A DNA stretch of 40,901 nucleotides. It comes from a virus. Under the pieces are notes generated by a model that was not told the origin of the DNA, searched no databases, and saw nothing but the letters and a program-made list of their open reading frames with translations. A program made the translations under genes and the position numbers. The stretch lies in IMG/VR virus record IMGVR_UViG_3300030118_005192, positions 1-40,901 of that record, one strand, 5' to 3'. Of this stretch, positions 8,943-19,655 are shown piece by piece (within the stretch, counting starts at the first letter, position 1; each line of letters starts with the position of its first letter).

Positions 8943-11900
8943 ATGTCTGAATTAAAGCATACGTTTACGTCAGGTCGAATGAATAAAGACCTTGACGAAA
9001 GACTTATTCCTAATGGAGAATATAGAGACGCTTTAAATATTCAAGTATCTACATCTGAAGGTTCAGACGTAGGTGCTATTGAAAATGTATTAGGTAATAA
9101 AGAATTATTTAATTTAAATTTAACTAATGCACTATGTATTGGTACGGCAAAAGATTTATTAAATAAAAAAATATATTGGTTTGTTACAGCTGATGAATTA
9201 GATGGAATATTTGAATATGATACATTAAATGATGTTATAGCGCCTATTTTAATTGATACAAAAAATACAAATATTGATGTAATAAATAGTGTTTCTTTTT
9301 TATCAAATGAAGATCAACATTTAGTAATAAGTAATAATTTTAACGCTGAATTTGAAAAAATTTTTGGAATAGAAACTTTGCCAACTATATTAAATCAAGA
9401 GGCTTTAGTAACTAAAAATGTAAGCATTTCAATCCAAAATATAGAAACAACTATTTCAATTCCAAAAGGAACAATTATTTGTTTAAATGAAGATGATAAT
9501 TTTATATTTAAAAATATAAATTATGAGTTACAAGATTTAGGAGATTTAGTTGTTACATTTACTCATTCTGATGGTGCTATTTTAAGTTTTTTAAAAAATA
9601 ATTTTATAAATGGTGCTAATATTATTGATGGTTTATTATTTTTTACAGATAATTTAAATGAACCAAGAGTAATAGATATACAAAAATTTAAAAAATATTC
9701 AAAAAAATTAATAAATACTAATGGCAATATTTTAACTAATATATCTACAAGTATAGATGTTTATGGTAAAGGCCAAAGAGAATTATTAGAAGAAGATATT
9801 ACTGTAGCTGTTAAAGCTCCTCAAGCTTGTCCTGATGTTGAAATTAAAAATACATTAAGAGATGGTCAAGTTTCTGAAATACTTCCAAATTTTAATTTTT
9901 TTAGTACTGGACAATCAACTAATAATAAATTAATATTACCTAATGATCAAAACAATACTTTTAAAATAAATTATTCTTCAACTTTAGATTGGAAAATTGG
10001 AGATAATATTTCTTTTGAGCCTACAGGAGATACTGATGATTTTTCCGCTATTGCTACTATAAAATTAATTGAGGTTGGCCCTATTATTACATTTCAAATA
10101 CTTTCTTATATTAATAGAGAAAATATAGAAGATAAAGGGTATGAAATAGAGCAAACATTGGTACAAGATGATTCTATATATGAATTAAAATTTCCTAGAT
10201 TTGGATATAGATGGAAATATAAAGATAATAGATTTTCAGCATTTTCTCCTTTTTCAGAACCAGCTTTTTTTCCCGATGAATTTAAATATGATGGTAAAAA
10301 GGGATTTAACGAAGGTGTTATAAATCAAACAAAAAAAATACTTTTAAAAAATATTAATCAAGGTACTGATTTAGTAAAACAAATAGATATATTATTAAAA
10401 TTTGATGATGATAATAATGTATATATATTAGAAAGTAAGAAAAAAAAATATATAGATATTGATTATATATTTGAAATAACCAAAGAACAAATAAAATCTA
10501 CTGTTGATAATAAACAATTGCTTAGACAATGGGATAATATACCTAAAAGAGCTAAAACTCAAGAAATTACAGGAAATAGAATTATATATGGTAATTACTT
10601 TCAAAACTATAATATATATGATGATCCTAAATTTGAAATAACATTAGTAGGTAGAGAAGATAATTTTAAAAGAAGTTTAAAAACTAATAGAAATTATGAA
10701 ATAGGTGTAGTTTATATAGATAAATTTAATAGACAAACACCTGTATTATCTGATGAAACAGGCTCTTATTTTATAAATAAAAATCAAGCGCCTAACGAAA
10801 ACGCTTTTAATATTAAATTAATGAATAACCCGCCAGCGTGGGCTACACATTTTAAATATTTTATAAAAGAAACATCTGCAGAATATTATAATTTAGCTGC
10901 AGATAGATTTTATTTTGATAATAAAAATGGGTATGTATATATTTCTTTTTCATCAGCAGAAAGAAATAAAATTACCGAAGACACTTATTTATTTGTTAAG
11001 AAGGTTCATGGAGAAGATGTTCCTATTACAGATGCTAATAATAGATTTAAAGTATTAGAAATATTTTCTGAGCCACCTGAATTTGTGCATGAACGAATTA
11101 CTAAAATTGATGCTTTATCAAATGTATTATTTGCAACAGCTTTTGGGGCTAATGATGTTCAAGCAACTAAAAGTGCTGGTTTAACACCTGTAAAAGATAA
11201 TATTACAGTACAAATACATTCTGTTGCAACAGACGGAACTACGGCTTCAGGCACAAATCTTACAGATTATGGTTTTGACGAAATTACTAAAACAAATTTA
11301 AAAGTTGGTAAATATATTAGATTTGAAGCAGGTGGTAAAAGAACAAATAAATATCAAATTAAAGCTTTAAGGTATCATGCCTCAGGTGAAGATGAATTAG
11401 AACTTAAGGTTGAAAAACCTTTTGGTGATGATGTAAACATATTATATTCAGATTCTACAGATAATTTAAAAGGAAGTATTACATTAGAAATTTATGAAGA
11501 TAAAGCTTTTGCAGGAGATCCTGAATTTAATGGTAGATTTTTTGTAAAATTAGAAATAAATAATACTTTAAATGCTGTAGTTCCTGAAAATGAAGCTATA
11601 GATGGTAATATTAAATATCATGCGGCAATGTCTGTTAATGTTGACGGTAAAGATAGAAGCAGTAGAAATTTTGAACAAGATAGCGTAAAAGGAATACCTG
11701 TTTTTATTAATGGTGGAGGAGGTCTTCCAGGAGATCCAAATAACATAACAAGATATAGTGAATTTACAGGAGATAAAAAACAAGCACATATTGTATTTGA
11801 ACAAACTGGCCCTAGCGATCAATCAGGTGCTGAATTTATTAATAAAATTGAATTAGGTGATAGAATAAAATTTTCAAATCAAGATACTTTATATAGAGTT

Positions 11901-14900
11901 GGTAGAACTCAAAAAGAATTTAGCAAATTTGTTAAACTAAGAAGTGAGGGCTGGAAAGGATCTACAAAACATCCAGTATGGCAAATTAAAATTTTATTTA
12001 CAGAAGAAGATGGTACTGAAACCCCTTTACAAAAAAAGGTTGCTACACTAGATCCTAAAAATGGATTAGATGTTCCTATAACAGTTAGTATAATGAGGCC
12101 TTCTGAAGATGAAAAAAGTGTATTTACTCCAAATCCAGCTATTTTTGAAACAGAGCCGGTAAGACAAAAAACAGAATTAGATATTTATTTTGAAACAGAA
12201 AAAGCATTTCCTATAGAAGAACATGGCCTAAATCAAAAATTAAATTGGTATAATTGTTTTAGTTTTGGTAATGGTGTTGAATCTAATAGAATTAGAGATG
12301 ACTTTAATGCACCTTTTTTAAAAAATGGTGTAAAAGCTTCAACTGTATTAGAAGAGGGTTATGAAGAAGAACATAAGTTTAATGGTTTAATTTTTTCAGG
12401 TATTGTAAACTCTAAATCTTCAGTTAATAATTCAAATCAATTTTTACAAGCAGAATCAATAACAAAAGATTTTTTACCTTCATATGGTAGAATTCAGAAG
12501 CTTCATTCATGGGATGATAGTTTAGTTGTATTTTTAGAAAATAAAATATTAAGAACCCCTGCAAATAAATCAGCTTTATTTAATGCTGATGGATCAACAA
12601 ATTTAATAGCTAGTTCAAATGTTATAGGCAATCCTATTGAATATAATGGAGAATATGGTATATCAAATGATCCTCAATCCTTTGCTTTTTTTGGTTTTAG
12701 ATGTTATTTTGTTGATCGTAAAAATGGAAAAGTATTTAGGTTATCTAAAGATGGGTTAACGCCTATTTCAGATGTTAACATGGGTGATTTTTTTAGTGAT
12801 AGATTAGAAACAACTCAAACTATTTTTGGTTCATTTGACGAAGATAATCAGTTATATAATTTGTCTTTTGGGACTGACGCAGATACAGTGTGTTTTTCAG
12901 AAGCTGTAAATGGCTGGACAACAAGAAAATCTTTTGTTCCTGAATTTGCAATATCTATAAATAGTAAGTATTATACATTTAAAAATTCTAATTTATTTTT
13001 GCATGGTCATTCAGCAGCTATTAGAAATAATTTTTATGGAGTTCAAGGTTTTTCTCAAGTGCAATTTGAAATAAATGATGATCCTTCTACTATTAAAAAA
13101 TTTAGAACATTAGTTTATGAAGGCACAAAAGGGTGGACTGCTGATATAAAAACAGATTTAGAAAAATCTAATAATATATCTTTTAAAAGAAAAGAAAATA
13201 AATATTTTGCAAATATTTCAGGAGAATCAAAAACAATATCAAATTTAGATTTAAAAAAGTTTAATTTTCAAGGTATAGGCAGACCATCAAGTATTGATAC
13301 TATAGTTGATAGTAGGCCAAATACAACATATAATTTTACAGTTTCTTCTTCTCTTTCTAATTTAGATATAGGTTCTAAATCTTTACCATCTAAAAAGCCT
13401 GGAGAATCAATTTTAACAGGAACTGTAAAAATAAATATTAAACCTAATAGTGATAGATTTAAATTAGTATCTACAGATTTTTCCGGAACAAATTGTGTAT
13501 TTCAACAAAATGGAGACGGAATAACACTTATTTATACTCATGGATTTATACTATATCCTACAGTAACAACTGATATTATAATACCTATTGTAGGTGGAAG
13601 ATTAATTGAAAAAGATGTTACTTTATCAGGCGAATATGATGTTAATTTAAGCGGATGCACAGCCAGCGAAGGTAAAAATACATATTCAATTACAGGAAAA
13701 CCCGGCTCAATTGTAAATATTATTTCAAGAAATATTGAAGCAAATGCAAATTTTAAATTATTAAAAAGTGATATTACTATAGACAATACTTTAATTGCAA
13801 ATAATTCAAGTATTATACAAAATACAAATAATGATACTTTTGTTACTGTAGTAGAAAAAACAGTTTTACCTTCAACTGATCAATCAGGTAGAAATTATAT
13901 TATAAAAGCTATAGCAACAGAAGTAAAAACACAATCTAAAATTTTAATAAATAAAATAGTACCCGGCCCATTTGAATTAGCTAACTCTTATGAGGCAAGA
14001 GAAATAATTGTAATAGGGGATCCAGGGGCAAAAATTTTATATGATTTTAAAGAAGGTAGTAATTTAATAAAGCAAGAATCACTTACTATTCCAGATTCAA
14101 AAGAAATTAATATATTTTTAATATTTGATACAACAACAACAAATTTTGATCTTGCAAAAACATTTACTGTAACTTTTAAATCTGGAGATAATACAGAGTT
14201 TGGCTTAAATTTTGGAGATCAAATTTTAACTTTTGAAAGAAAAGCAGTAACAAATCATGGTGTTAAGCTTAAAGTAATTCATGATGATATTTCTACAGCA
14301 AAAAAATATGCTTTAAGAGATTATTCAGTATCTAGTGTTGGTAATTTTTTATTAACAAATCAATCTATAAGCTTAACTTTAAATTCAAGTTTTGCTTATG
14401 GAATTAATACTCAAAAAATATTAAATCAGGCTGTTGATGAATTTAAAAGTTTAACGCAACTTGATAATAATTTTGATTCAAAAGGGTTAAATGTTATTAC
14501 ATTTAAAAATATTAAACTTGATGTGGGAACGGGTAGTAATGATCATATAATAACATTAATATATGACATAGAAGTTACAGATATAACTACGGATCATGAG
14601 TTTGAATTAAATTTAAATAATTTTGTAAATAAAATAGTAACTCTTACTTTTGCTTATGCCGCAGATACAGGAGGAACAGAAACTGTAGGTTCTTCTGGTA
14701 ATTATACTGCTGTAGTAGGCTCTTTTAATAGTCCACAAACAAGACAAGGAGTAACAAATTCATTTGCTAATGCTGTAGACACATTTATAGTACTAACATG
14801 CAACTCTAATAACGAGTTTGAAGATTCCCTAACTCCTCCTAACGCAACTACTAAATTTAAACTTTTTGATTCTAGTAATAATGATGTTACAGAAGAATTT

Positions 14901-16910
14901 ACCGATAAAAAAGAAATAGCATATAATGTTGATACTGTAAATAATACAGCAACAATAAGTCTTAGAACAATAGGTTTTAATTTTCCTGCTGCAAATACAA
15001 CTTTAACAGTAAGGCCTACTGCACCAATAGTTAGAACGCCTGTTGCTGTAACTAATAACTTTACATTTACAATAGAAAATTTATATGGATTAGCTGTAAA
15101 AGCTCCTTCAATAGGTACGAATTTGGATGAAATAAAAGAATTAAGAAGCAAACAGTTTGTTGGTTCAAGCACAGGTAAACCTTGGATTGCAAGAGATTCT
15201 AGAGGTGGATCAAAAAATTTAATTAATGGGCCAAAAAGCACAAAAACAATAACTGAAACGTCAAGCGACGCAAATTTAAGAAGATTAGCACAATTTGAAT
15301 ATACTTTTAATAGGGCAGCTGATTATTTAAGATTAGAAGAAGGGTTTTCAAGAATATGTAAATTTGGCAATGCATCTACATATAGTAGTAGTTATACCTT
15401 AACTGGTATTGGTAGTGCTAGTAGTTATTTTGAATTAGCCCCAAATGGTAATAGTACTCAAACAGATATAAATGGAGCAAGTAAAACAATTACTGGGCCT
15501 TTTGAAATTTCTAATAATGGAACAACCATAGTAGTAAATGTTTTATTAAAAATTGCTGCTATAACAACAGCACAGGTTTCAAGTGCAGAAGCTAAATTAC
15601 AAGTTGCATTAGATATGGAAGAAGATGTTAAAATTGTTTCAGGTAATATTAAAAACACAAAAGATGAAGCTTGTAAATCATCTACTAAGCTTAACACGCT
15701 TATATGGAATCCTACTCCAGGTACTAACACTATAGCACCTGAAGCTTGGATTAAAGTATTTAACGTACCGGGTGCTAAACCTTGGAATTTATCAGGAAGT
15801 GGCGGTGCTGCTAATACGTTTATTAAAAGTAGAGAATCTAAATTTGTAAAAGATTTTACAAATGATAAAATAATTAAAATAAAAACTTCTAGTAATATAC
15901 AAGAATATCCAATTAATTTATGTCCAGGACAATTAGGGCCAATAAGACATTTTTATTTAAGAGAATTGTTTTTAAATAAAACAATGACTACAATAAGGTC
16001 TAGTTCTCTTCCTGATCCATGGCCTGGTGGTAGAGTTAATGCTTTTATAGACTATGATAATATTCCATCTAATGAAAAAGTACCTTATGAAGGAAGTAAA
16101 AAATTAAGTGTATTAAGAAAACAATATGTATCTCATGCTACCCATGGTGTAAACGACGACTTTTTAAGAACTAATTATCCTAATTTATTTGTTGCTAAAA
16201 GTGGAGGAGGAACAAAATTTGATATAAATCAAGTATCAGGAGGTAATAACGTTGGCCCTATTCCAAAAAGGAATTCTGATCTTTCTTTTGCAGCAACAGC
16301 AATACAATTTAAAGGTAATAATATATCAGAACTTTTTTCAGATGAAAATTTTGTAGGAGTTTATAATTATTTTACAGATAATTTTATGAGTAGCCGTTCT
16401 AATACTAGAACATTAAACAACGAAAGAAATAATAATCCTAGAGTAGCTTCGTTCCCTGGTGATTTATTTATTGAAAACCACCTCGTTTCAGCATTAAAAG
16501 ACGTTACTCCTAATCCAGGTGTTTCTTATGTTCATATAGGTTTAAGAGGAGTAAAATATTATAAATTATTAAATCCTGAAGTACATAAAGTAGATAAAAA
16601 TAATATTATACTATTATTAAATGATGTATATGTAAGTAGAGGTGGACAAACAGGTGGCGTAGAATTACAATTTTATTTTAGAAAAAGAGGTTTTGCTAAT
16701 TTATCAGAGGTGGCTATTTCTAGAGCGTATAGAGCCGATATTTCATTAATACCTTTAACATTAGATAAAATAAGGGCACAAAAATTTCACGAAAGATTTT
16801 CTAATTTCTTATATTTAGATTTACCGTCAAGTAAATATCCTTATAATGTAACAGGCCAATATGGCTGGCACACGGGCCCTACAAATACTCCTAATCTTAA
16901 AAATGAATAA
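8943..16910 (+). CDS. Giant nozzle / tail-tube-like structural protein with long C-terminal extension
   Basis: A 2655-aa protein, the largest in the window. The N-terminus (TSGRMNKDLDERLIPNGEY then RDALNIQVSTSEGSDVG, residues 9-46) is a signature I know from large structural proteins of uncultured marine podoviruses, which match T7 gp12-like nozzles. Beta-rich from start to end, Asn/Thr/Ser/Phe-rich, few Cys. A conserved-looking block around residues 1370-1450 (LVYEGTKGWTADIKTD ... FNFQGIG) seems to close the shared part. Beyond it lie about 1200 residues of beta-sandwich-like, Ser/Thr-rich repeats, probably receptor-binding or carbohydrate-binding. No signal peptide, no membrane segment. Role as tail nozzle plus host-contact domains is inferred from position and composition. 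Confidence 0.75.
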   Translation: MSELKHTFTSGRMNKDLDERLIPNGEYRDALNIQVSTSEGSDVGAIENVLGNKELFNLNLTNALCIGTAKDLLNKKIYWFVTADELDGIFEYDTLNDVIAPILIDTKNTNIDVINSVSFLSNEDQHLVISNNFNAEFEKIFGIETLPTILNQEALVTKNVSISIQNIETTISIPKGTIICLNEDDNFIFKNINYELQDLGDLVVTFTHSDGAILSFLKNNFINGANIIDGLLFFTDNLNEPRVIDIQKFKKYSKKLINTNGNILTNISTSIDVYGKGQRELLEEDITVAVKAPQACPDVEIKNTLRDGQVSEILPNFNFFSTGQSTNNKLILPNDQNNTFKINYSSTLDWKIGDNISFEPTGDTDDFSAIATIKLIEVGPIITFQILSYINRENIEDKGYEIEQTLVQDDSIYELKFPRFGYRWKYKDNRFSAFSPFSEPAFFPDEFKYDGKKGFNEGVINQTKKILLKNINQGTDLVKQIDILLKFDDDNNVYILESKKKKYIDIDYIFEITKEQIKSTVDNKQLLRQWDNIPKRAKTQEITGNRIIYGNYFQNYNIYDDPKFEITLVGREDNFKRSLKTNRNYEIGVVYIDKFNRQTPVLSDETGSYFINKNQAPNENAFNIKLMNNPPAWATHFKYFIKETSAEYYNLAADRFYFDNKNGYVYISFSSAERNKITEDTYLFVKKVHGEDVPITDANNRFKVLEIFSEPPEFVHERITKIDALSNVLFATAFGANDVQATKSAGLTPVKDNITVQIHSVATDGTTASGTNLTDYGFDEITKTNLKVGKYIRFEAGGKRTNKYQIKALRYHASGEDELELKVEKPFGDDVNILYSDSTDNLKGSITLEIYEDKAFAGDPEFNGRFFVKLEINNTLNAVVPENEAIDGNIKYHAAMSVNVDGKDRSSRNFEQDSVKGIPVFINGGGGLPGDPNNITRYSEFTGDKKQAHIVFEQTGPSDQSGAEFINKIELGDRIKFSNQDTLYRVGRTQKEFSKFVKLRSEGWKGSTKHPVWQIKILFTEEDGTETPLQKKVATLDPKNGLDVPITVSIMRPSEDEKSVFTPNPAIFETEPVRQKTELDIYFETEKAFPIEEHGLNQKLNWYNCFSFGNGVESNRIRDDFNAPFLKNGVKASTVLEEGYEEEHKFNGLIFSGIVNSKSSVNNSNQFLQAESITKDFLPSYGRIQKLHSWDDSLVVFLENKILRTPANKSALFNADGSTNLIASSNVIGNPIEYNGEYGISNDPQSFAFFGFRCYFVDRKNGKVFRLSKDGLTPISDVNMGDFFSDRLETTQTIFGSFDEDNQLYNLSFGTDADTVCFSEAVNGWTTRKSFVPEFAISINSKYYTFKNSNLFLHGHSAAIRNNFYGVQGFSQVQFEINDDPSTIKKFRTLVYEGTKGWTADIKTDLEKSNNISFKRKENKYFANISGESKTISNLDLKKFNFQGIGRPSSIDTIVDSRPNTTYNFTVSSSLSNLDIGSKSLPSKKPGESILTGTVKINIKPNSDRFKLVSTDFSGTNCVFQQNGDGITLIYTHGFILYPTVTTDIIIPIVGGRLIEKDVTLSGEYDVNLSGCTASEGKNTYSITGKPGSIVNIISRNIEANANFKLLKSDITIDNTLIANNSSIIQNTNNDTFVTVVEKTVLPSTDQSGRNYIIKAIATEVKTQSKILINKIVPGPFELANSYEAREIIVIGDPGAKILYDFKEGSNLIKQESLTIPDSKEINIFLIFDTTTTNFDLAKTFTVTFKSGDNTEFGLNFGDQILTFERKAVTNHGVKLKVIHDDISTAKKYALRDYSVSSVGNFLLTNQSISLTLNSSFAYGINTQKILNQAVDEFKSLTQLDNNFDSKGLNVITFKNIKLDVGTGSNDHIITLIYDIEVTDITTDHEFELNLNNFVNKIVTLTFAYAADTGGTETVGSSGNYTAVVGSFNSPQTRQGVTNSFANAVDTFIVLTCNSNNEFEDSLTPPNATTKFKLFDSSNNDVTEEFTDKKEIAYNVDTVNNTATISLRTIGFNFPAANTTLTVRPTAPIVRTPVAVTNNFTFTIENLYGLAVKAPSIGTNLDEIKELRSKQFVGSSTGKPWIARDSRGGSKNLINGPKSTKTITETSSDANLRRLAQFEYTFNRAADYLRLEEGFSRICKFGNASTYSSSYTLTGIGSASSYFELAPNGNSTQTDINGASKTITGPFEISNNGTTIVVNVLLKIAAITTAQVSSAEAKLQVALDMEEDVKIVSGNIKNTKDEACKSSTKLNTLIWNPTPGTNTIAPEAWIKVFNVPGAKPWNLSGSGGAANTFIKSRESKFVKDFTNDKIIKIKTSSNIQEYPINLCPGQLGPIRHFYLRELFLNKTMTTIRSSSLPDPWPGGRVNAFIDYDNIPSNEKVPYEGSKKLSVLRKQYVSHATHGVNDDFLRTNYPNLFVAKSGGGTKFDINQVSGGNNVGPIPKRNSDLSFAATAIQFKGNNISELFSDENFVGVYNYFTDNFMSSRSNTRTLNNERNNNPRVASFPGDLFIENHLVSALKDVTPNPGVSYVHIGLRGVKYYKLLNPEVHKVDKNNIILLLNDVYVSRGGQTGGVELQFYFRKRGFANLSEVAISRAYRADISLIPLTLDKIRAQKFHERFSNFLYLDLPSSKYPYNVTGQYGWHTGPTNTPNLKNE

Positions 16911-16922
16911 TTAATATATATT

Positions 16923-17249
16923 ATGGCTAATAAAACTATTAATTTTACAAAAAAAATAAATGTATCTTTACAGCCAACAGATTTAATTTATTATTTAGAT
17001 ACTGCTGGCAATAAAATACAACTTGGAAGCTGTGTAAGTGTAGCAGAAGATAGATTATCTTTTGTAGTTAATGTGCTTTCTACAGCTAAACCGCCACAGG
17101 ACAATGCATACTTTATGTTTAATAAAAATAATGTAATACATAGTAATGGGGTGCTTGGCTATCATGCCACAACAACTTTTAAAAATACATCAACAGAATT
17201 CTGTGAATTATACGCAGTAAATTCTGAAGTTAACTTAAGTAGTAAATAA
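16923..17249 (+). CDS. Small structural protein, unknown
   Basis: 108 aa, beta-rich (INFTKKINVSLQPTDLIYYLDTAGN at the N-terminus; a VVNVLSTAKPP strand in the middle), two Cys. It sits between the giant tail gene and the ejection-type genes with 12- and 2-nt spacers, so it is probably a minor virion component such as a tail-tip or nozzle plug. I know no family for it. Confidence 0.7.
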   Translation: MANKTINFTKKINVSLQPTDLIYYLDTAGNKIQLGSCVSVAEDRLSFVVNVLSTAKPPQDNAYFMFNKNNVIHSNGVLGYHATTTFKNTSTEFCELYAVNSEVNLSSK

Positions 17250-17251
17250 TT

Positions 17252-18070
17252 ATGAGTGAATTATCAGGAAGATACGGAAAATATGTACAAGAGGTAGGTG
17301 CTAATAATATTACCGCAGCATTGAGTCCTGGGCAAGGTAAAACAATGCAAGATACTCTATCAAGATCTGCATTTAAAGCAGCAGGGGGAGGTACTGGTGT
17401 AGGTAAAGTTTTAGGTGCTATAGGTAGAGGTGCTGGTGGTGCAGCCGGAGCTGAAGCCGCTAAAGGCGGTGGAGGAGGTGCTTTTGGACAAATAGCAGAA
17501 GGATTAGGTGGTATTGCTAGTGGTTTAATAGGCGGTGGTAAAAGAAGAAGAGAACAAAGAGAAGCCGCTGCAGAATTAAAACAACGTAAACAAGATTACG
17601 AGCAGTTTGAGTTTAAAGATCACACTAGAAACATGACAAATCCTTTTGAGGATTTAACTGTTAATCAACAACAAGCTCAATTTCAATCTCAACAACAACA
17701 ACAAGCACTTGCAGGAACTTTAGGTGGCTTACAACAGGCAGCAGGAGGTTCTGGTATTGCAGCACTTGCTCAAACACTTGCACAACAAAGCTCGGCTAAT
17801 TTACAAGCTTCAGCTGCAAGTATAGGCCAACAAGAACAAGCAAATCAATTACAAAGAGCACAAGGCCAACAAAACTTAGAAGCCGCAAGGGCAGAAGGTT
17901 CAGCTGCTTTAGAAGCAAAAGAATTTGGAAGAACAGAAACTTTATTGGGTCAAGCACAACAAAGAAAAGCTGCTGCCGATGAAGCAAGAAAAAAAGCTAC
18001 TCAAGGTTTAGTTGGTGGTATAGCTAATGTAGCTGTAGGCGCTGGTAGACTGGCAGCAGGAGGAATGTAA
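17252..18070 (+). CDS. Gly/Ala/Gln-rich internal virion (ejection) protein, T7 gp14-like by context
   Basis: 272 aa. Residues 45-100 are Gly/Ala-rich with possible membrane-inserting helix (GLGGIASGLIGGG), followed by a Gln/Ala-rich coiled-coil-like region (about 140-230, runs of QQQQQ) and a second Gly/Ala hydrophobic tail. Such composition is typical of the smallest ejection protein, which forms the pore in the outer membrane during DNA entry. It is the first of four genes in the order gp14-gp15-gp16 of T7-type phages. Similar proteins occur in many marine podoviruses from memory. Start ATG two bases after the previous stop. Confidence 0.65.
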   Translation: MSELSGRYGKYVQEVGANNITAALSPGQGKTMQDTLSRSAFKAAGGGTGVGKVLGAIGRGAGGAAGAEAAKGGGGGAFGQIAEGLGGIASGLIGGGKRRREQREAAAELKQRKQDYEQFEFKDHTRNMTNPFEDLTVNQQQAQFQSQQQQQALAGTLGGLQQAAGGSGIAALAQTLAQQSSANLQASAASIGQQEQANQLQRAQGQQNLEAARAEGSAALEAKEFGRTETLLGQAQQRKAAADEARKKATQGLVGGIANVAVGAGRLAAGGM

Positions 18071-18081
18071 AACAATATAAT

Positions 18082-19650
18082 ATGGCAAATTTAGCATTAA
18101 TAAGAGGCGCACGAGATGCAGCAAATAAATTCGTAGACGTAACAGGCGTTATAAGACAAGCTGTGCTTAGAGGTGAGGCGGCACTTTTAAGACAAGACGC
18201 ATTAGAAAGAGCTGAAAAAGAAAAAAGTGAAACTTTCAGACTTCAACTTTTAGCACGAGGTGATACTTTACAAAAAAGTAAAATTGCACCTGAAATGCAA
18301 GGATATGCTACAAATAAAGCAATGCAGTTACAACAACAATTTAGACAAACACTATTAGATCCTAATGTTTCTAAAGAAGATCAAGTTATAGCTTTACAAA
18401 ATTATAATTCTCAAATAGATGAAATCACATCTTTTAATCAACAGTTTTTAGAATTTCAAGATAATTTTCGTAAACTTGAAACTAGCCAGTTAAGTGATTT
18501 AAACGATGCTGAGCGGCTATCAAATGCTAGAATGATAGCAACAGGTCAATTTCAATGGGACGGTGAAAATTTTATATTAGGCCAAGAAGAAAATCAAAAA
18601 GTAGTAAATGCACAACAATTATTTTCTGAAGCTAATCAGGAGATAATAAAAGAAACTGTAGGTTATACTAAATTATTATCTGAATTTCAAAATTTTGGTT
18701 TAACACAAGGATACCAAAAAATGGATCCGGCTTTATTTGAGCAAATGGTAGATCAAAAATTATTAGGCTCAGAATTAAATAATATGAATACTTCTGGTTT
18801 GGCTAGTATAGTTGTAGATTATATTTCAAATGAAAGTGTAGATCCAAGTACAGGAGAAGACAATAGAGCACAAAAACAAATACTAAAGGATGCATTAAAA
18901 CAGGATTATGCAGACGATGGTTTGTTTAATGCTAGTTCATCCGCTGCAAAAGGTTTAGTGCAAAATTCAGGATTAGGATATAGAGATTATCTAATAAAAT
19001 ATATTGGAGACAACGTTAAAAAAGCTGTTCAAAAACAATATGATTTAGGATTTAGTAAAGCTCCAAAAGACCCATCAAAACCACCTACAAAAGAAGACCT
19101 TGCTTACCAAAATGCTGCAGTTGTTGCACAAGATGTGTTAGGTGGTATATTTAAAATATATAATGAAGAAATAAATGCATTACCTAAAAATAAAGCTGGT
19201 ATCATATTAACTCAAAAAGTATTAGATGATATTAAAGTTGATTTATCAGACCCTGAAGGGCCTAGTTATACAAAATTAAAATCTTTAATGAAAAACTTAG
19301 GCTGGTATGTTTCTAATCCTATTTATGCAGATGATAGGAAAAGAAAATTAGTTGGTGTAGAATTTAAAAATCAAGCTGGAACTAAAATATTAAATGTTGA
19401 TGACGGAGACAGTCTAGGGCCTATAGTAGAAAGTTTATTATTATTAGAAAAAATACAAAGATCTAATGCTAAAACTCTTATGAAAGTTATACAAAGTTCT
19501 GCTATGGAAGCATCATTAGCAAATGCTCAACTTCCTACATATGAAGAACTTTTAGAAATAGAAAGAACAGGAAACTATGCTAAGTATAAAATGTTTGTAA
19601 CAGATGATGAATTCGGAAAAGTTAGTAATGAGTTTAATAGTAAAAAATAA
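18082..19650 (+). CDS. Probable internal virion protein, T7 gp15-like by position
   Basis: 522 aa, nearly all helical, rich in Gln, Leu, Lys and Asp, no membrane segment. Residues 1-110 and 150-230 have long amphipathic helices (NKFVDVTGVIRQAVLRGEAA; QQLFSEANQEIIKE). It sits between the Gly-rich protein and the giant polyvalent-type gene, as T7 gene 15 does. No enzymatic motif seen. Likely part of the ejectosome tunnel across the periplasm. Position and secondary structure are the only evidence. Confidence 0.6.
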   Translation: MANLALIRGARDAANKFVDVTGVIRQAVLRGEAALLRQDALERAEKEKSETFRLQLLARGDTLQKSKIAPEMQGYATNKAMQLQQQFRQTLLDPNVSKEDQVIALQNYNSQIDEITSFNQQFLEFQDNFRKLETSQLSDLNDAERLSNARMIATGQFQWDGENFILGQEENQKVVNAQQLFSEANQEIIKETVGYTKLLSEFQNFGLTQGYQKMDPALFEQMVDQKLLGSELNNMNTSGLASIVVDYISNESVDPSTGEDNRAQKQILKDALKQDYADDGLFNASSSAAKGLVQNSGLGYRDYLIKYIGDNVKKAVQKQYDLGFSKAPKDPSKPPTKEDLAYQNAAVVAQDVLGGIFKIYNEEINALPKNKAGIILTQKVLDDIKVDLSDPEGPSYTKLKSLMKNLGWYVSNPIYADDRKRKLVGVEFKNQAGTKILNVDDGDSLGPIVESLLLLEKIQRSNAKTLMKVIQSSAMEASLANAQLPTYEELLEIERTGNYAKYKMFVTDDEFGKVSNEFNSKK

Positions 19651-19655
19651 AATTC

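Noticed and set aside
14702-15241. Minus-strand frame of 179 codons inside the giant tail gene
   Set aside because: A shadow of the long coding frame in a low-complexity, Ser/Thr-rich region; no start context or partner genes on that strand. The similar minus frames at 13538-13786, 15458-15730 and 21149-21466 were dropped for the same reason.
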